Part shown: piece by piece, positions 53,801-60,189 of the stretch
Layout of the letters: each line of letters begins with the position of its first letter
Position numbering within the stretch: position 1 is the stretch's first letter
From: Lichenostomus cassidix
Taxonomy: Eukaryota > Chordata > Aves > Passeriformes > Meliphagidae
Assembly (NCBI GenBank): GCA_008360975.2
Contig: CM039182.1
Span: forward strand, 81,995,405 to 82,059,404
Length of the DNA stretch: 64,000 nt
Direction of reading: 5' to 3'
Notes under the pieces: generated by a model
Databases searched by the model: none
What the model saw: only the letters and a program-made list of their open reading frames with translations
Told to the model about the DNA's origin: nothing
Position numbers and translations under genes: made by a program

Positions 53801-56800
53801 CAGAGAATTTGCTCCTTGATGCCACTAGGGTCCTTAGGTGCTGCCAGAGAGCTGCTCCTGCAGCCAGGATGTTCTCCTTGTCCCTAGTGCCTGCCATAAA
53901 GATGCCTCCAAACAGGGTGGATCCCCTCCAGGTGCAGGTATGCACACATGTCTCTGTTAAAAAGTACTGTTAGCGTTTTCCTCACTGTTGCCCCCGAGGG
54001 ACACTCCTACCAACCAGCTGCTCCTCAGCTGGATCTGGTATCACTGCTCCCAGCCTTCAGAGTGGTGCCTGTCAGTCCGGCCAATGGTCCTCGAGGTCCT
54101 CCACACCCCATTCTAGTAGGGGACACCATGTCACAGGCTTTGTTAAATCAAAATTATCAGCATACACTGCTCTTTCTTCATTCACCAAACCAGTGCTGTA
54201 CTTATGCTGAGGTCTCAGGTGACACAGTTCAAACTTACAGATGTTTATTCCCACTAAGTTCTTGTTTTTCATATCCTGGGTGTTGTTTTCTGGAGAAGTT
54301 GATTTGTGACCTTTCCAGGGACTGAAGGTGATTAACCTGTATTTACCTGGAGTAATGAGTGCAGAATTTGAGCTGTTTTGCTCAATGGCCATGGTCAGAA
54401 ATTTGGCTTATTTTCTGACTAGTTTTTCTCCCTGTTTTCCTCATGTTTTGGCTAAAACTGATGTGTTGGAATAATGCAAAGGGTCTGGCATTAAAATTCA
54501 GGTAACTCAGAAAAAAAAGCTATTTTAAGAGAAGGACAATTAATTTGAGGTTATTTGAGAACTTCCATAAATGTAGTTGTTTAAACATGGAACATTGAAA
54601 TGCTGGTTAGTGATCCCCAAATGTAGAAGGGAAGGTAACAAGAGGCAAATCACAGGGATTCATAAAATATAGCATGACTTTGAGCACTATGATAAGCAGG
54701 CTATTCAGTCTTGCTACAGTGCAAATATCTGTGGTAGTAAATCTGCCAGACACTGCTATGCTCTGAGGAAGGAACGAGTTTGAAGGACATTCAGCTGGGC
54801 AAGGCCACGAGCAAGAAAATTTTATAAGAACCTGAACATACCTAGAAGTCATTAGGGGCTAAAATGGAGGCAAAGTGATTGTTATGATTCACAAATGTCT
54901 AACAAAGGACGATAGAATAAAATCAAGGGAGAGTCTATCTGTCAGGAAACTGATTGATTGGTGAGATCTTAATAAGCTGTGGACACACTCCCATGCAAAT
55001 CTAAAGGACAGCCTGTGAGCTATGAAAACTGAATCGATAACAAATATGAAAATTTTATCAGTCCCATAAGAGCAGATAAATGAAGTGAATGCTTTTATGA
55101 GAATCCATGTGTCTAGCAACTGTGAAGCTCTATTACATGCTGTGAAGATGATCCATTGAAATTTCTGTGGAAAAGTTGCCACTGATTCCAGTCAAGATAG
55201 ATCAAGACCTTAGTGCTAATACAAGACATGTTTGTCAGAGTAATTTGTCCAGGAACAAAGGTGGCAGTGCACTAGGAATGGTTCTACCAGTTTAGGACCA
55301 TAGGGAATACCTAGGGAAAATAAATATTCAGTAAGCCATTAGCTGTGCATGGGAAGCCATAGAGATGTGTTAACTGATTATTTGTTTTCCCTCATAGGAA
55401 GAGTAAATTAGTTAATTGGTTATACTTGGAAGTAATATGGTATGGGGCTATACTATTCCATCCAGGAGAAAATGCTAGGCTTATGTGGTTTGGTTTTATT
55501 AGATCTAAAAGACTGTTCTATATATGACAAGCACATGAAAGTTCATTTTGATTTTCCTTGTTTGTCAGGAAGTTGTTTTCTTTGTCTCACTTAGATATTT
55601 CACTTGTGGGGGCCTCGAGTGTGCGTGGAGCCCGCCTTGTTCTCACACAGACTGTCGCCCTTCTGATGAAGAGGTTTCACCACACGAGGCGAGACTGGAG
55701 AGGAAGCCTGTCAAATGTGCTGCTGCCCATCCTCTTTGTTGCACTGGCAATGGCCCTGTTTACTGTGAAGCCGCTGGCTATCGATTATCCTTCTCTCAAG
55801 CTGACACCAAGACTTTATGACAATGCAGAATCGTTCTTTAGGTAAAGGGCTCATCCATCATCATCAATATCCAGGGTTCTGGGACCTTTACCCTTGAGTT
55901 CTCATATTTTAAAGACTATTCATATTCCAGACAGAATGATAGGTTACTTTTAACAGAAGTTACATGGGGCTTTTTTCAGACGTTTAGTACAATTTTATAG
56001 ATTATTATGAGGGAAAGAAAAGCTGTGTGTGAAGAATTTTCTGGAGGAAAGGGTAAAGTTTAAGATCAATACCATCCATGACCATTTATATGTAAATGCA
56101 TGAGTGTATTTGAACAAGCCCTTGCATTTTTCATTTTAACAAATTGCTTGGGTCTGAAGCTATTTTCTCAAAATAATTCTTGGATTGAAAATGCCACACA
56201 GTATTAACAAAGCCAGCTGCCTATTTATTTAACCTAATTTCTATATGTTCAGCTTTGAAACTAACCAGATTATTTCTTTATTTGTTTTTAATGTACAGTA
56301 TCTATAGAATTATTCTACATAGAGCGCATATCGCACATATAGATCACTTTCTCTGCTGCACAAATGCACAGATAAACATAACAAGATGCTGTTTGAATTT
56401 GTAAATATGATACAAATTTGTTTTATAAGCATAAAAACACATTAGCCACGCTAACTGCTAGGAGCACATATTTATAAAGAGAATGATGCCCATTGGTAGA
56501 TGTTGAGATTTGTTTTGCAATAATTGTAATGAATTTTCTTTACATGTTCTCAGAGATTTTTGAGATATATTTTGGTATGTTACCTATGCATGCATCTTAT
56601 AGTCCTTTAATGAAAATACATAGGAGCCTGAACCTGATGATTAATAGAGCTAGACATATTAACATGTCTTTATTTCTTTCCTTTTTTTATTTCTCTTACC
56701 CCTTCACTCCTTACCCCATGGACCACTTTGAACAGCACTGAAGATGGTAACATAGGAAACCTTTCTCAGGTTCTACTGGGATATTTCTCTGACTGGGACC

Positions 56801-59800
56801 ACTCATGTACACATTCACAACATGGGTAATTGTGAATAATGTAACTATTTCCTAAATTATAAGTATCGAACATTTCAATTTTTTTTTTCTTTTTGTGTAA
56901 TGGATTATCTTAAGCTTTTTTTGGCAGCATGAGGTTAGTGACAAATCTGTTCTGATAAAGGAGCTGGCATCCAGATAAAGAACATAAGTGGACTTTACTG
57001 CTAAAGGTCTTATCCATACAGCTTAAAAGTCAGTCGTAATTTTCTGATTAATTTCAGGATGATTTTGACCAAGTCTAGTGTGCATATGAAGGATGAATAG
57101 ACAATAAGGAAAATATTTGTTATGAAGCATTCTAGACTTCCAAATTTAGGATTGCAGTGGTGACCATGCTTAAATAATTGCTGCAAATATGAGACCTACA
57201 GCTCATTTGATGCCTATATAAATATTTTTAGTAAATCAGCTTTGACACAAATGAGTAAAATTTGTTTCACTTTAGACACAGCTGCCTCTGTGATCAAATT
57301 CTAAGGTGTTCAACATGCCAGATCTGCTTATTAGTCTCTGGATTTCTTCTGTTAAGTAATACATTTCTTTCATTTGGTAGTTACACTTTTATTATGTTTA
57401 TTCCCATTAGAAAAAATAATTCATGCTGGCAGATGGAATCTACATCACCCCTGGATTCATGCAGATGCATGTCTGAACAGGAGGTATGTAATTTTTTATT
57501 TACTTATGCATGTAAAAAATATGTGTGTGCATATTACTTCTAATTCCTTGACTGCTGTTTTTGAGGAAATAAATCCTCACAGGTCTGGCTTTGTTACGAT
57601 CGGAGATTTACTTCTCTTTCAGCTAATGAAATTGAACATAATTTTCTTTTATATATATATATGCACAAATATGTGCACTAGAAATGGCTATAGATTGATC
57701 TGAAATAACAGGATCAGAGACAGCTGAATTATTTTCAACAGATGCAAATTAGTTTAAAAATGTTAAGGGCTCTGATTAAGAAAAACTGTCATGTAAAACA
57801 AGGTTAAAACATAACACTTCCATATCATCTGGAAGACTACCTGCTTTCAAAGGGAAGGGCAGGTGAGCCTAGCTGACAGAACCCACCAGGGAATCTACAC
57901 ATGATGGAGATTTAATTGTTAGAGTTTGTTTATGTTTTGGGTTTTGGATTCGAAAATAAAACAGGCTTCAAGAACTGAAGGATTTTGAAAAATGTAATGA
58001 GTTACTGACCTTCTTGACTTACGACCTTTCCTGCTGACTTGCTCTGAGTAGTAAACGAGAATGTGAAACTGTGTCTGAGGTGAAAAATGTATTTCCAGAA
58101 AAGGGAACCTCCTACAAAAAAAGTTTACTTTGTTTTAAAGTATATAATTGTTTAGAGTAAGAGTTGCATATGAAATATAAAAATACAGTTTTGGAAAAAA
58201 TGGAAGGAGGAAACTAGTTTTTTACTTTTCAGGGAAAGGAATAAGTTTGCCTCTCATACCAATGAGATTTATACTTACAATACAAGACAGTTGAATAAAA
58301 CACAAAATCGGAACTTACACAGGGAGAGGCCTATTAACCATGAAAACTGAAAGAAGTCACTTGACAGTCGAGGCAAAACTTGTATCTGTGAGCTATGTAA
58401 GAGCAATCATTGAAAGTGAATTTTTAATTTCTGTAGGGTTGAGACATCAAATGAACATTAAAATTTTTCAGTTGATCAACATAAAGTACTTTGTAAGGCT
58501 TCTGAGATAATGAAATCTAATATCTGTCACCTTTTCTTTGATTGTGAGAATGTCCCACTGAATCATTAGAAGACATCTTCCTTTATTCTTCTCTGCAGCC
58601 CATCAGTGAAAATTTTAGAAGCCTATAACATTAATTAGAATTTTGCTTTCATCTCACATTTGTCTGATGCCTATTTTGTGTTTCTTCTCAGGAAAAACAA
58701 ATAAATAGCAGCCTTGCCTTTTTCATTGCTGTAAACATTCCTAAACTTATATACAAGTTTTGATGTTTTCAAAACAAAACTGACTGACAGGGCTGCAAGA
58801 GAAATCAAAGGGATTTCTAATATGTAGGTGGCACAATCATTTGAGTTGCCTTATAAACATAAAACCATACATAATTTATTGAAATAGTGTAAAAGCTAAG
58901 AAAGGCAAATCCAGTTTAAAAGAAATGCTGTAAAATCTACATAAAAATAATAAAAAAAAGACCATATGTAGTACCACTCTTTTAAAAAAATTCTTTACTT
59001 ATTTATACTGTTTTTCAGATGTGCCCAAGTTTCAATACCTCTGCTCCCTATGTGAAGAATAAGAAAGGACATATTTTGTATAATCTTTCAGGTTTCCCTG
59101 TGGAAGAGTATTTAGTGAGGCCTTCCAACAAAACAAGGTAATCTTAAAATGTCTAGCTTTTGTTTATCCTTTGTTTATAAATCCCACAGTCCTTCCTGAT
59201 CTAAAGCATAGACATTTGTCACTGAGAATACAAAGGTAGTTGTCTTTATCTGGTGATTGTTATCAAGGTGTAGAGTCAGACTACAATTCAAGGTGACATG
59301 AAACCCCCTCAATGGCCTCATCTCAGAACTTCCTCCAGTAGTTGCATGGTGATTGCCTCTAGACATACTCTTGATTTTCTTCCACATCTTGAGTTATTTC
59401 AGCATCTCAGAGATGCATATCTAAACCAGGTGAACAATATAATTTCCACTCTTCAGAGACTCAATCAAATAGAGGTGGATATGCTCCAATTAATATATTC
59501 TTTGAAGTAAAAAGAGCTGGTATGCCCCTGGCAATAATTCATATTCTGTGATATCAGCAACAGAGGTTATCTGCTGTATTTTGAAGTTTACTTATGTGCC
59601 TTTACAAATCAACCACTGCTGATAATGTAAGTGGAAATATTAGACCATGTATGATTTTATCAAGGAGAAGAAAGTGTTAGGCATTTATATTTTAAAAGAA
59701 GGTGCATCTGATTTGATATAAATAGAGGTAAGCATCTTTGGATGGAAGATTTGAGCTAGAATACAAGTGGAATAGGAAGAAATAAAGCTTTTTAAGATGC

Positions 59801-60189
59801 TTCTGGAAGTCAATAATACCTCACTTGCCCATGACCCTTTCCTGTTACTCAGAGATTTCAGCTTTCAGAAAGCAAAAAACCTTATCTAAGGGAATATCTT
59901 TGATGGAAAAGAGCCAATAACATTCACCAGATAAAAGACTACATTGTCCCCCTCCTTTTTAACAGGGAAGGAGTTTATGAGTGAAATGTTACTTTCAGTT
60001 GAAAAATAAAACATTAGTCTAGCTATCTCTACTTTACCTTTGCAAGTAAACTGCAAAGTTTAAGGCAGATAACTTTTTGTTACTTTAATTTCTACTATCA
60101 GATATGGTGGTTGGTCTTTCGGAAGGATGAAAACATTTGAACTTCAAGATAAAAAATTGAATAACACCAAATCTCAGCCTCTGGCTAAG
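2649..60189 (+). CDS. ABCA13: ABCA13 (ATP-binding cassette subfamily A member 13), internal part, 22 exons
   Basis: Seen: 22 GT/AG exons with unbroken phase, 3489 nt, 1163 codons without a stop. In order they encode the end of a large extracellular domain, a membrane helix group, a complete NBD1 ([41 protein letters not shown]), a TTLEE regulatory tail, the first helix of the second half and the start of ECD2. Known of the family: ABCA proteins are full transporters, mostly of lipids, with two TMD-NBD halves; human ABCA13 is the largest, about 5,000 residues. ABCA13 is preferred to its close relative ABCA12 because of stretches such as [27 protein letters not shown] and [20 protein letters not shown], which I recall as ABCA13-like. 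The 5' and 3' parts of the gene lie outside the window. All NBD1 motifs are intact, so the locus looks functional rather than decayed. Confidence 0.9.
2827..5075. other. Intron 1
   Basis: AT-rich intron with an 18-nt T run at 3649-3666 and another T run near 4817-4832. A modestly GC-richer patch at about 3390-3600 is open in one frame, but it has no recognisable protein similarity or paired splice sites. No other element seen. Confidence 0.7.
5076..5215 (+). CDS. ABCA13: ABCA13 exon 2: ECD1 segment with [11 protein letters not shown]
   Basis: 140 nt, acceptor tttttgcag, donor gtgagt; phase 1 in, 0 out. It encodes [20 protein letters not shown], then [20 protein letters not shown] and DLVMEK. 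The LKP-LHGKILY block is a conserved feature of the extracellular domain of ABCA12/ABCA13, and the surrounding residues favour ABCA13. Confidence 0.93.
5216..9860. other. Intron 2
   Basis: 4.6 kb AT-rich intron. It contains a 30-bp-period two-copy tandem duplication (5734-5793), a T/G-rich run at about 6660-6705, a 16-nt T run (8169-8184) and a short palindrome just downstream (about 8201-8217). No dispersed repeat or second gene recognised. Confidence 0.7.
5734..5793. repeat. Two-copy tandem duplication, period 30 bp
   Basis: The 20-mer ttgaccagtggtaactgagg occurs at 5744-5763 and again at 5774-5793, each preceded by a similar gttgagt-containing stretch. This is a small local duplication inside an intron with no evident function. 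Confidence 0.85.
9861..9974 (+). CDS. ABCA13: ABCA13 exon 3: ECD1 segment
   Basis: 114 nt (38 codons), acceptor tttttcccag, donor gttggt; phase 0/0. It encodes [20 protein letters not shown] followed by [18 protein letters not shown]. It carries an NFT sequon, consistent with an extracellular location. The pattern matches the ANYTF-LKTLSETLL-MSSLFQ region I recall in human ABCA13. The donor is weaker than consensus (gttggt), but the phase chain requires it. Confidence 0.92.
9975..10613. other. Intron 3
   Basis: 639-bp AT-rich intron. Nothing beyond its splice sites is recognisable. Confidence 0.75.
10614..10704 (+). CDS. ABCA13: ABCA13 exon 4: ECD1 segment
   Basis: 91 nt, acceptor cattttag, donor gtacgt; phase 0 in, 1 out. 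It encodes [20 protein letters not shown] then [11 protein letters not shown], an amphipathic helical stretch corresponding to the EALRNKFVRNFVENQL region of mammalian ABCA13. The last codon is split with the next exon and becomes Glu. Confidence 0.92.
11100..11505 (-). other. GC-rich insert with AATAAA and poly(A) on the minus strand; possible retrocopy
   Basis: The + strand shows 21 T (11100-11120), five bases, then tttatt (11126-11131). Read on the minus strand this is AATAAA followed closely by a poly(A) tract. The adjoining roughly 370 bp are clearly GC-richer than the flanks, and the minus strand keeps a 97-codon open frame (11206-11499) whose product I do not recognise. This looks like the 3' end of a polyadenylated transcript copied into DNA, or an LTR-like fragment. 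No target-site duplication was found by eye. The AATAAA-to-tail spacing is short, and chance remains possible. Confidence 0.4.
14781..14942 (-). mobile_element. CR1 LINE fragment, 3' end, minus strand
   Basis: The + strand reads gaatgatagaatg, then ggttccaacccctctgccat, a hallmark of the bird CR1 3' end in reverse orientation. It continues with gagccttctcttctccagg and ctcagcctgtcttc, which normally lie further into the element. The part between these blocks is shortened, so the copy is both 5'-truncated and internally deleted. It sits in an ABCA13 intron, antisense to the gene. Confidence 0.8.
16189..16365 (+). CDS. ABCA13: ABCA13 exon 5: ECD1 segment
   Basis: 177 nt, acceptor cgtcttag, donor gtaagt; phase 1/1. 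It encodes [20 protein letters not shown], then [20 protein letters not shown] and [17 protein letters not shown]. The [12 protein letters not shown] stretch and the KAHEL helix are conserved in ABCA12/13. NSS and NIS are potential N-glycosylation sites. Confidence 0.94.
16366..18369. other. Intron 5
   Basis: 2 kb AT-rich intron. It contains a perfect 9-bp inverted repeat at 17488-17509. A longish open stretch at 17939-18325 is AT-rich, has no codon signature or family match, and is bypassed by the exon 5-6 phase chain. Confidence 0.7.
17488..17509. repeat. Perfect 9-bp inverted repeat, 4-nt loop
   Basis: caatatgtc (17488-17496), loop aatg, gacatattg (17501-17509). It is AT-rich and has no T tail. 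Intronic; function unknown, possibly chance. Confidence 0.8.
18370..18670 (+). CDS. ABCA13: ABCA13 exon 6: membrane-proximal end of ECD1
   Basis: 301 nt, acceptor cttgtgtcag, donor gtaagt; phase 1 in, 2 out. It encodes the characteristic [18 protein letters not shown], then [20 protein letters not shown] and RAIISAQTG, and ends PYPCHTSDL just before the first helix of the following group. The [18 protein letters not shown] and PYPC motifs are conserved at this position in ABCA12/13. This is the most diagnostic ABCA13 exon in the window. Confidence 0.96.
18671..19407. other. Intron 6
   Basis: 737-bp AT-rich intron with a simple AT-rich tract around 19190-19260. No other element seen. Confidence 0.75.
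19408..19522 (+). CDS. ABCA13: ABCA13 exon 7: transmembrane helix after ECD1
   Basis: 115 nt, acceptor tttcatag, donor gtaaga; phase 2 in, 0 out. It encodes [20 protein letters not shown] then [18 protein letters not shown]: a strongly hydrophobic helix followed by the conserved RKLVYE cytoplasmic start and an LEE coupling segment that continues into the next exon. Typical of the second transmembrane helix of ABCA proteins. Confidence 0.95.
19523..20738. other. Intron 7
   Basis: 1.2 kb AT-rich intron; no repeat or gene recognised. The pyrimidine tract before exon 8 (tgctgtgttgtcttgcag) is clear. Confidence 0.75.
20739..21068 (+). CDS. ABCA13: ABCA13 exon 8: three transmembrane helices of TMD1
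   Basis: 330 nt (110 codons), acceptor tcttgcag, donor gtaaat; phase 0/0. It starts [20 protein letters not shown], the coupling helix and start of a helix. Three hydrophobic spans follow: [37 protein letters not shown] and [20 protein letters not shown]. The YM-MGV motif and the helix spacing are standard for ABCA transmembrane domains. It is the largest exon found here. Confidence 0.96.
21069..21993. other. Intron 8
   Basis: 925-bp AT-rich intron with a short ATC run near 21617-21630. Nothing else seen. Confidence 0.75.
21994..22063 (+). CDS. ABCA13: ABCA13 exon 9: TMD1 re-entrant/helix segment
   Basis: 70 nt, acceptor ctggtgttgtag, donor gtaagc; phase 0 in, 1 out. It encodes [20 protein letters not shown] then QEIG. 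The LLS-TAFG motif is conserved in ABCA proteins between helices 5 and 6. It was recognised by splice sites, phase and this motif. Confidence 0.92.
22064..23090. other. Intron 9
   Basis: 1.0 kb AT-rich intron with an A run near 22482-22493. Nothing else seen. Confidence 0.75.
23091..23225 (+). CDS. ABCA13: ABCA13 exon 10: last helix of TMD1
   Basis: 135 nt, acceptor ttactaccag, donor gtaaga; phase 1/1. It encodes [20 protein letters not shown], then [20 protein letters not shown] and SNIIPG. The GIQW-N opening, TFGW and the helix ending in WY-SN-IPG are hallmarks of the final TMD1 helix in ABCA12/13. Relative to the human sequence as I recall it, there is one extra residue (Tyr) in GGYMTFGW. 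Confidence 0.95.
23226..24610. other. Intron 10
   Basis: 1.4 kb AT-rich intron. It holds a direct repeat of tacctttcctctgat at 23894-23908 and 23913-23927 and an A/T-rich tract at about 23965-23985. No dispersed repeat recognised. Confidence 0.7.
24611..24748 (+). CDS. ABCA13: ABCA13 exon 11: linker from TMD1 to NBD1
   Basis: 138 nt, acceptor attctaatatag, donor gtttgt; phase 1/1. It encodes [20 protein letters not shown], then [20 protein letters not shown] and QEK. The WYFPF-SYWK motif is the conserved post-TMD1 linker of ABCA12/13, and FFFNENF is ABCA13-like. The donor is unusual (gtttgt rather than gtaagt/gtgagt), but the next 70 bases offer no better in-frame site. Confidence 0.92.
24749..27294. 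other. Intron 11
   Basis: 2.5 kb intron with a T run near 25328-25342 and a very AT-rich stretch at about 26560-26720. Short open frames here have no recognisable similarity. No dispersed repeat identified. Confidence 0.7.
27295..27481 (+). CDS. ABCA13: ABCA13 exon 12: start of NBD1 with Walker A
   Basis: 187 nt, acceptor ccacccag, donor gtaagt; phase 1 in, 2 out. It encodes [37 protein letters not shown] and Walker [10 protein letters not shown] (27450-27476), the ATP phosphate-binding loop with its invariant Lys and Thr. The V-SLTKE and AV-DLNL-F strands are the standard NBD opening. A second AG six bases downstream (start 27301) keeps the frame and would drop two residues; the exact start is ambiguous between the two. 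Confidence 0.92.
27482..28343. other. Intron 12
   Basis: 862-bp AT-rich intron with A/C-rich low-complexity sequence at about 28105-28195. Nothing else seen. Confidence 0.75.
28344..28562 (+). CDS. ABCA13: ABCA13 exon 13: NBD1 with Q-loop
   Basis: 219 nt, acceptor cttatatcag, donor gtaagc; phase 2/2. It encodes [20 protein letters not shown], then the Q-loop strand [20 protein letters not shown], and [24 protein letters not shown] carries the Gln that senses ATP and magnesium. The [10 protein letters not shown] helix is part of the alpha-helical subdomain that contacts the membrane domain. Clearly GC-richer than the flanking intron. Confidence 0.97.
28563..29811. other. Intron 13
   Basis: 1.25 kb AT-rich intron; nothing recognisable apart from splice signals. 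Confidence 0.75.
29812..30008 (+). CDS. ABCA13: ABCA13 exon 14: NBD1 signature, Walker B and D-loop
   Basis: 197 nt, acceptor ctcccatttcag, donor gtacca; phase 2 in, 1 out. It encodes [17 protein letters not shown], the ABC signature [17 protein letters not shown] (from 29864), Walker [18 protein letters not shown] with catalytic Glu (29939-29941) and D-loop, then [12 protein letters not shown]. Every catalytic position is intact, so NBD1 should bind and hydrolyse ATP. Confidence 0.97.
30009..30753. other. Intron 14
   Basis: 745-bp AT-rich intron; no element recognised. Confidence 0.75.
30754..30911 (+). CDS. ABCA13: ABCA13 exon 15: NBD1 H-loop and C-terminal strands
   Basis: 158 nt, acceptor ctcatgcag, donor gtatat; phase 1 in, 0 out. 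It encodes [20 protein letters not shown] (H-loop His at 30777-30779), then [20 protein letters not shown] and [12 protein letters not shown]. The [12 protein letters not shown] and [10 protein letters not shown] motifs are near-universal in ABCA NBD1. It completes the first nucleotide-binding domain. Confidence 0.97.
30912..31311. other. Intron 15
   Basis: 400-bp AT-rich intron, the shortest found; nothing else in it. Confidence 0.8.
31312..31542 (+). CDS. ABCA13: ABCA13 exon 16: regulatory segment after NBD1
   Basis: 231 nt (77 codons), acceptor tttcctcacag, donor gtactt; phase 0/0. It encodes [60 protein letters not shown] and ISDTTLEE. The IPEA-L-E--G-EL-Y-IP block and the GISDTTLEE tail form the conserved regulatory domain of ABCA transporters. 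The next residues (VFL) are on exon 17, 5.6 kb away. The donor gtactt is weak. Confidence 0.96.
33802..33938 (-). mobile_element. TguSINE1-like SINE: tRNA-Ile-derived head, CR1-like tail
   Basis: Read on the minus strand, 33937 to 33868 resembles tRNA-Ile: A-box region tgctcagttggtcag (33919-33933), B-box gtgttcaatcc (33880-33890), and an acceptor end ccctgtatgggcca. It continues without a break into a CR1-type 3' tail containing cccttccaactcagaatatt (about 33810-33832). A tRNA-Ile head joined to a CR1 tail is the known structure of TguSINE1 from zebra finch and other songbirds. Mutations in the anticodon region and the missing first bases show it is an old SINE copy, not a tRNA gene. Confidence 0.75.
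34515..35335 (+). mobile_element. CR1 LINE fragment, 3' part (ORF2 C-terminus plus 3'UTR)
   Basis: This follows bird CR1 order for about 820 bp: gacacacctgaaggacagga, ggtgctgcacctgggtc, gagaaagacttgggggtgct, ctgcagtgctgcatcagctc, acctgaagggatat, gaagaaattttattctgtga and a terminal cccttccaacacaggactgt. It is 5'-truncated, with indels and stops in ORF2, so non-functional. Sense to ABCA13. Confidence 0.9.
37107..37197 (+). CDS. ABCA13: ABCA13 exon 17: post-NBD1 VFLKL segment
   Basis: 91 nt, acceptor tttcatgaaag, donor gtgagt; phase 0 in, 1 out. It encodes [20 protein letters not shown] then [18 protein letters not shown] directly continues the TTLEE end of exon 16, restoring the family motif LEEVFL. 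The rest is a variable linker. A second GT four bases downstream (gtaaaa at 37202) could serve as an alternative donor; see findings. Confidence 0.88.
43302..43328. repeat. Perfect 12-bp inverted repeat, 3-nt loop
   Basis: ctaagtcacttt (43302-43313), loop atg, aaagtgacttag (43317-43328); no mismatch. It would form a tight hairpin in RNA or single-stranded DNA. There is no T run after it and the stem is too short for a typical pre-miRNA. Confidence 0.9.
43530..43553. repeat. Perfect 10-bp inverted repeat, 4-nt loop
   Basis: cttctatcct (43530-43539), loop gcct, aggatagaag (43544-43553); no mismatch. It lies about 200 bp after the 12-bp hairpin. Intronic, function unknown. Confidence 0.9.
49134..49604 (-). 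mobile_element. CR1 LINE fragment, 3' end, minus strand
   Basis: The + strand starts with cagaatcacaatcacagaat (the CR1 3' terminal repeat, reversed) and then runs through the 3'UTR into ORF2. Minus-strand translation over 49221-49577 gives a typical CR1 C-terminus, including [40 protein letters not shown] and [16 protein letters not shown]. About 118 codons are open, so this copy is relatively young. It is 5'-truncated and antisense to ABCA13. Confidence 0.93.
53625..53830 (-). mobile_element. Degraded CR1-like fragment, minus strand
   Basis: The + strand shows cagagaatattgtagttg, caggttacttagtgccatgtccagtc (split here for length: caggttacttagtgcc then atgtccagtc), cttcttcacagtgaaattta and ccttgtcctttccctgagca. 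These are in the order of a reversed CR1 3' region but heavily diverged. The GC-richer sequence continuing to about 54140 is not clearly CR1. Confidence 0.5.
55595..55841 (+). CDS. ABCA13: ABCA13 exon 18: linker and first helix of second half
   Basis: 247 nt, acceptor tttgtctcacttag, donor gtaaag; phase 1 in, 2 out. It encodes [40 protein letters not shown], the membrane helix [20 protein letters not shown] and [20 protein letters not shown]. The [12 protein letters not shown] cytoplasmic lead-in followed by LLP-LFVALAM is the conserved start of TMD2 in ABCA12/13. An upstream acceptor (exon start 55569) is open in the same frame but needs a different donor in exon 17. Confidence 0.93.
55842..56735. 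other. Intron 18
   Basis: 894-bp AT-rich intron; no element recognised. Confidence 0.75.
56736..56825 (+). CDS. ABCA13: ABCA13 exon 19: start of ECD2
   Basis: 90 nt, acceptor ctttgaacag, donor gtaatt; phase 2/2. It encodes [20 protein letters not shown] then [11 protein letters not shown]. It is short and weakly conserved, but its position, length, phase and the pattern S-(x)-D-L-VLL--F-D----C match the corresponding human ABCA13 exon as I recall it. NLS is a potential glycosylation site. Confidence 0.85.
56826..57410. other. Intron 19
   Basis: 585-bp AT-rich intron; a T run near 56879-56890, nothing else. Confidence 0.75.
57411..57483 (+). CDS. ABCA13: ABCA13 exon 20: cysteine-rich part of ECD2
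   Basis: 73 nt, acceptor attcccattag, donor gtatgt; phase 2 in, 0 out. It encodes [20 protein letters not shown] then SEQE. The N-S-CW and SC-C pattern matches the NSSCW...DSCGC region of human ABCA13; these cysteines probably form disulfides in the second extracellular loop. Confidence 0.87.
57484..59018. other. Intron 20
   Basis: 1.5 kb AT-rich intron with a TA dinucleotide run near 57651-57663. No other element recognised. Confidence 0.75.
59019..59137 (+). CDS. ABCA13: ABCA13 exon 21: ECD2 segment
   Basis: 119 nt, acceptor tactgtttttcag, donor gtaatc; phase 0 in, 2 out. It encodes [40 protein letters not shown]. The CP----SAPY and NLSGF--EEYL motifs are conserved in ABCA13 (ABCA12 has a related NLTG--VE-YL). 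Three N-glycosylation sequons (NTS, NLS, NKT). Confidence 0.93.
59138..60101. other. Intron 21
   Basis: 964-bp AT-rich intron. A 70-codon open frame at 59298-59510 has no splice-site or family support. Nothing else seen. Confidence 0.75.
60102..60189 (+). CDS. ABCA13: ABCA13 exon 22: ECD2 segment, last exon in window
   Basis: 88 nt, acceptor ctactatcag, donor gtaagg; phase 2 in, 0 out. It encodes [20 protein letters not shown] then [15 protein letters not shown] is conserved across ABCA12/13, and LAK is the usual end before the VWYNQKG-type exon, which I could not find before 64000. The coding sequence continues beyond the window. Confidence 0.93.

Larger units (their letters stand above)
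37198..55594. other. Intron 17 (about 18.4 kb)
   Basis: The largest intron in the window, mostly AT-rich unique sequence. It contains two CR1 elements (49134-49604 and about 53625-53830), two perfect short hairpins (43302-43328, 43530-43553), a CA run (37429-37440), T runs (45402-45418, about 45497-45520), A runs (47133-47151, 52852-52866) and an AAAT run (about 50155-50172). Many short open frames occur, none with recognisable similarity. No nested gene seen. Confidence 0.7.

Noticed and set aside
54072..54392. 106-codon minus-strand open frame in intron 17
   Set aside because: Unrecognised sequence overlapping a GC-richer, repeat-like block; no promoter, splice or family evidence.
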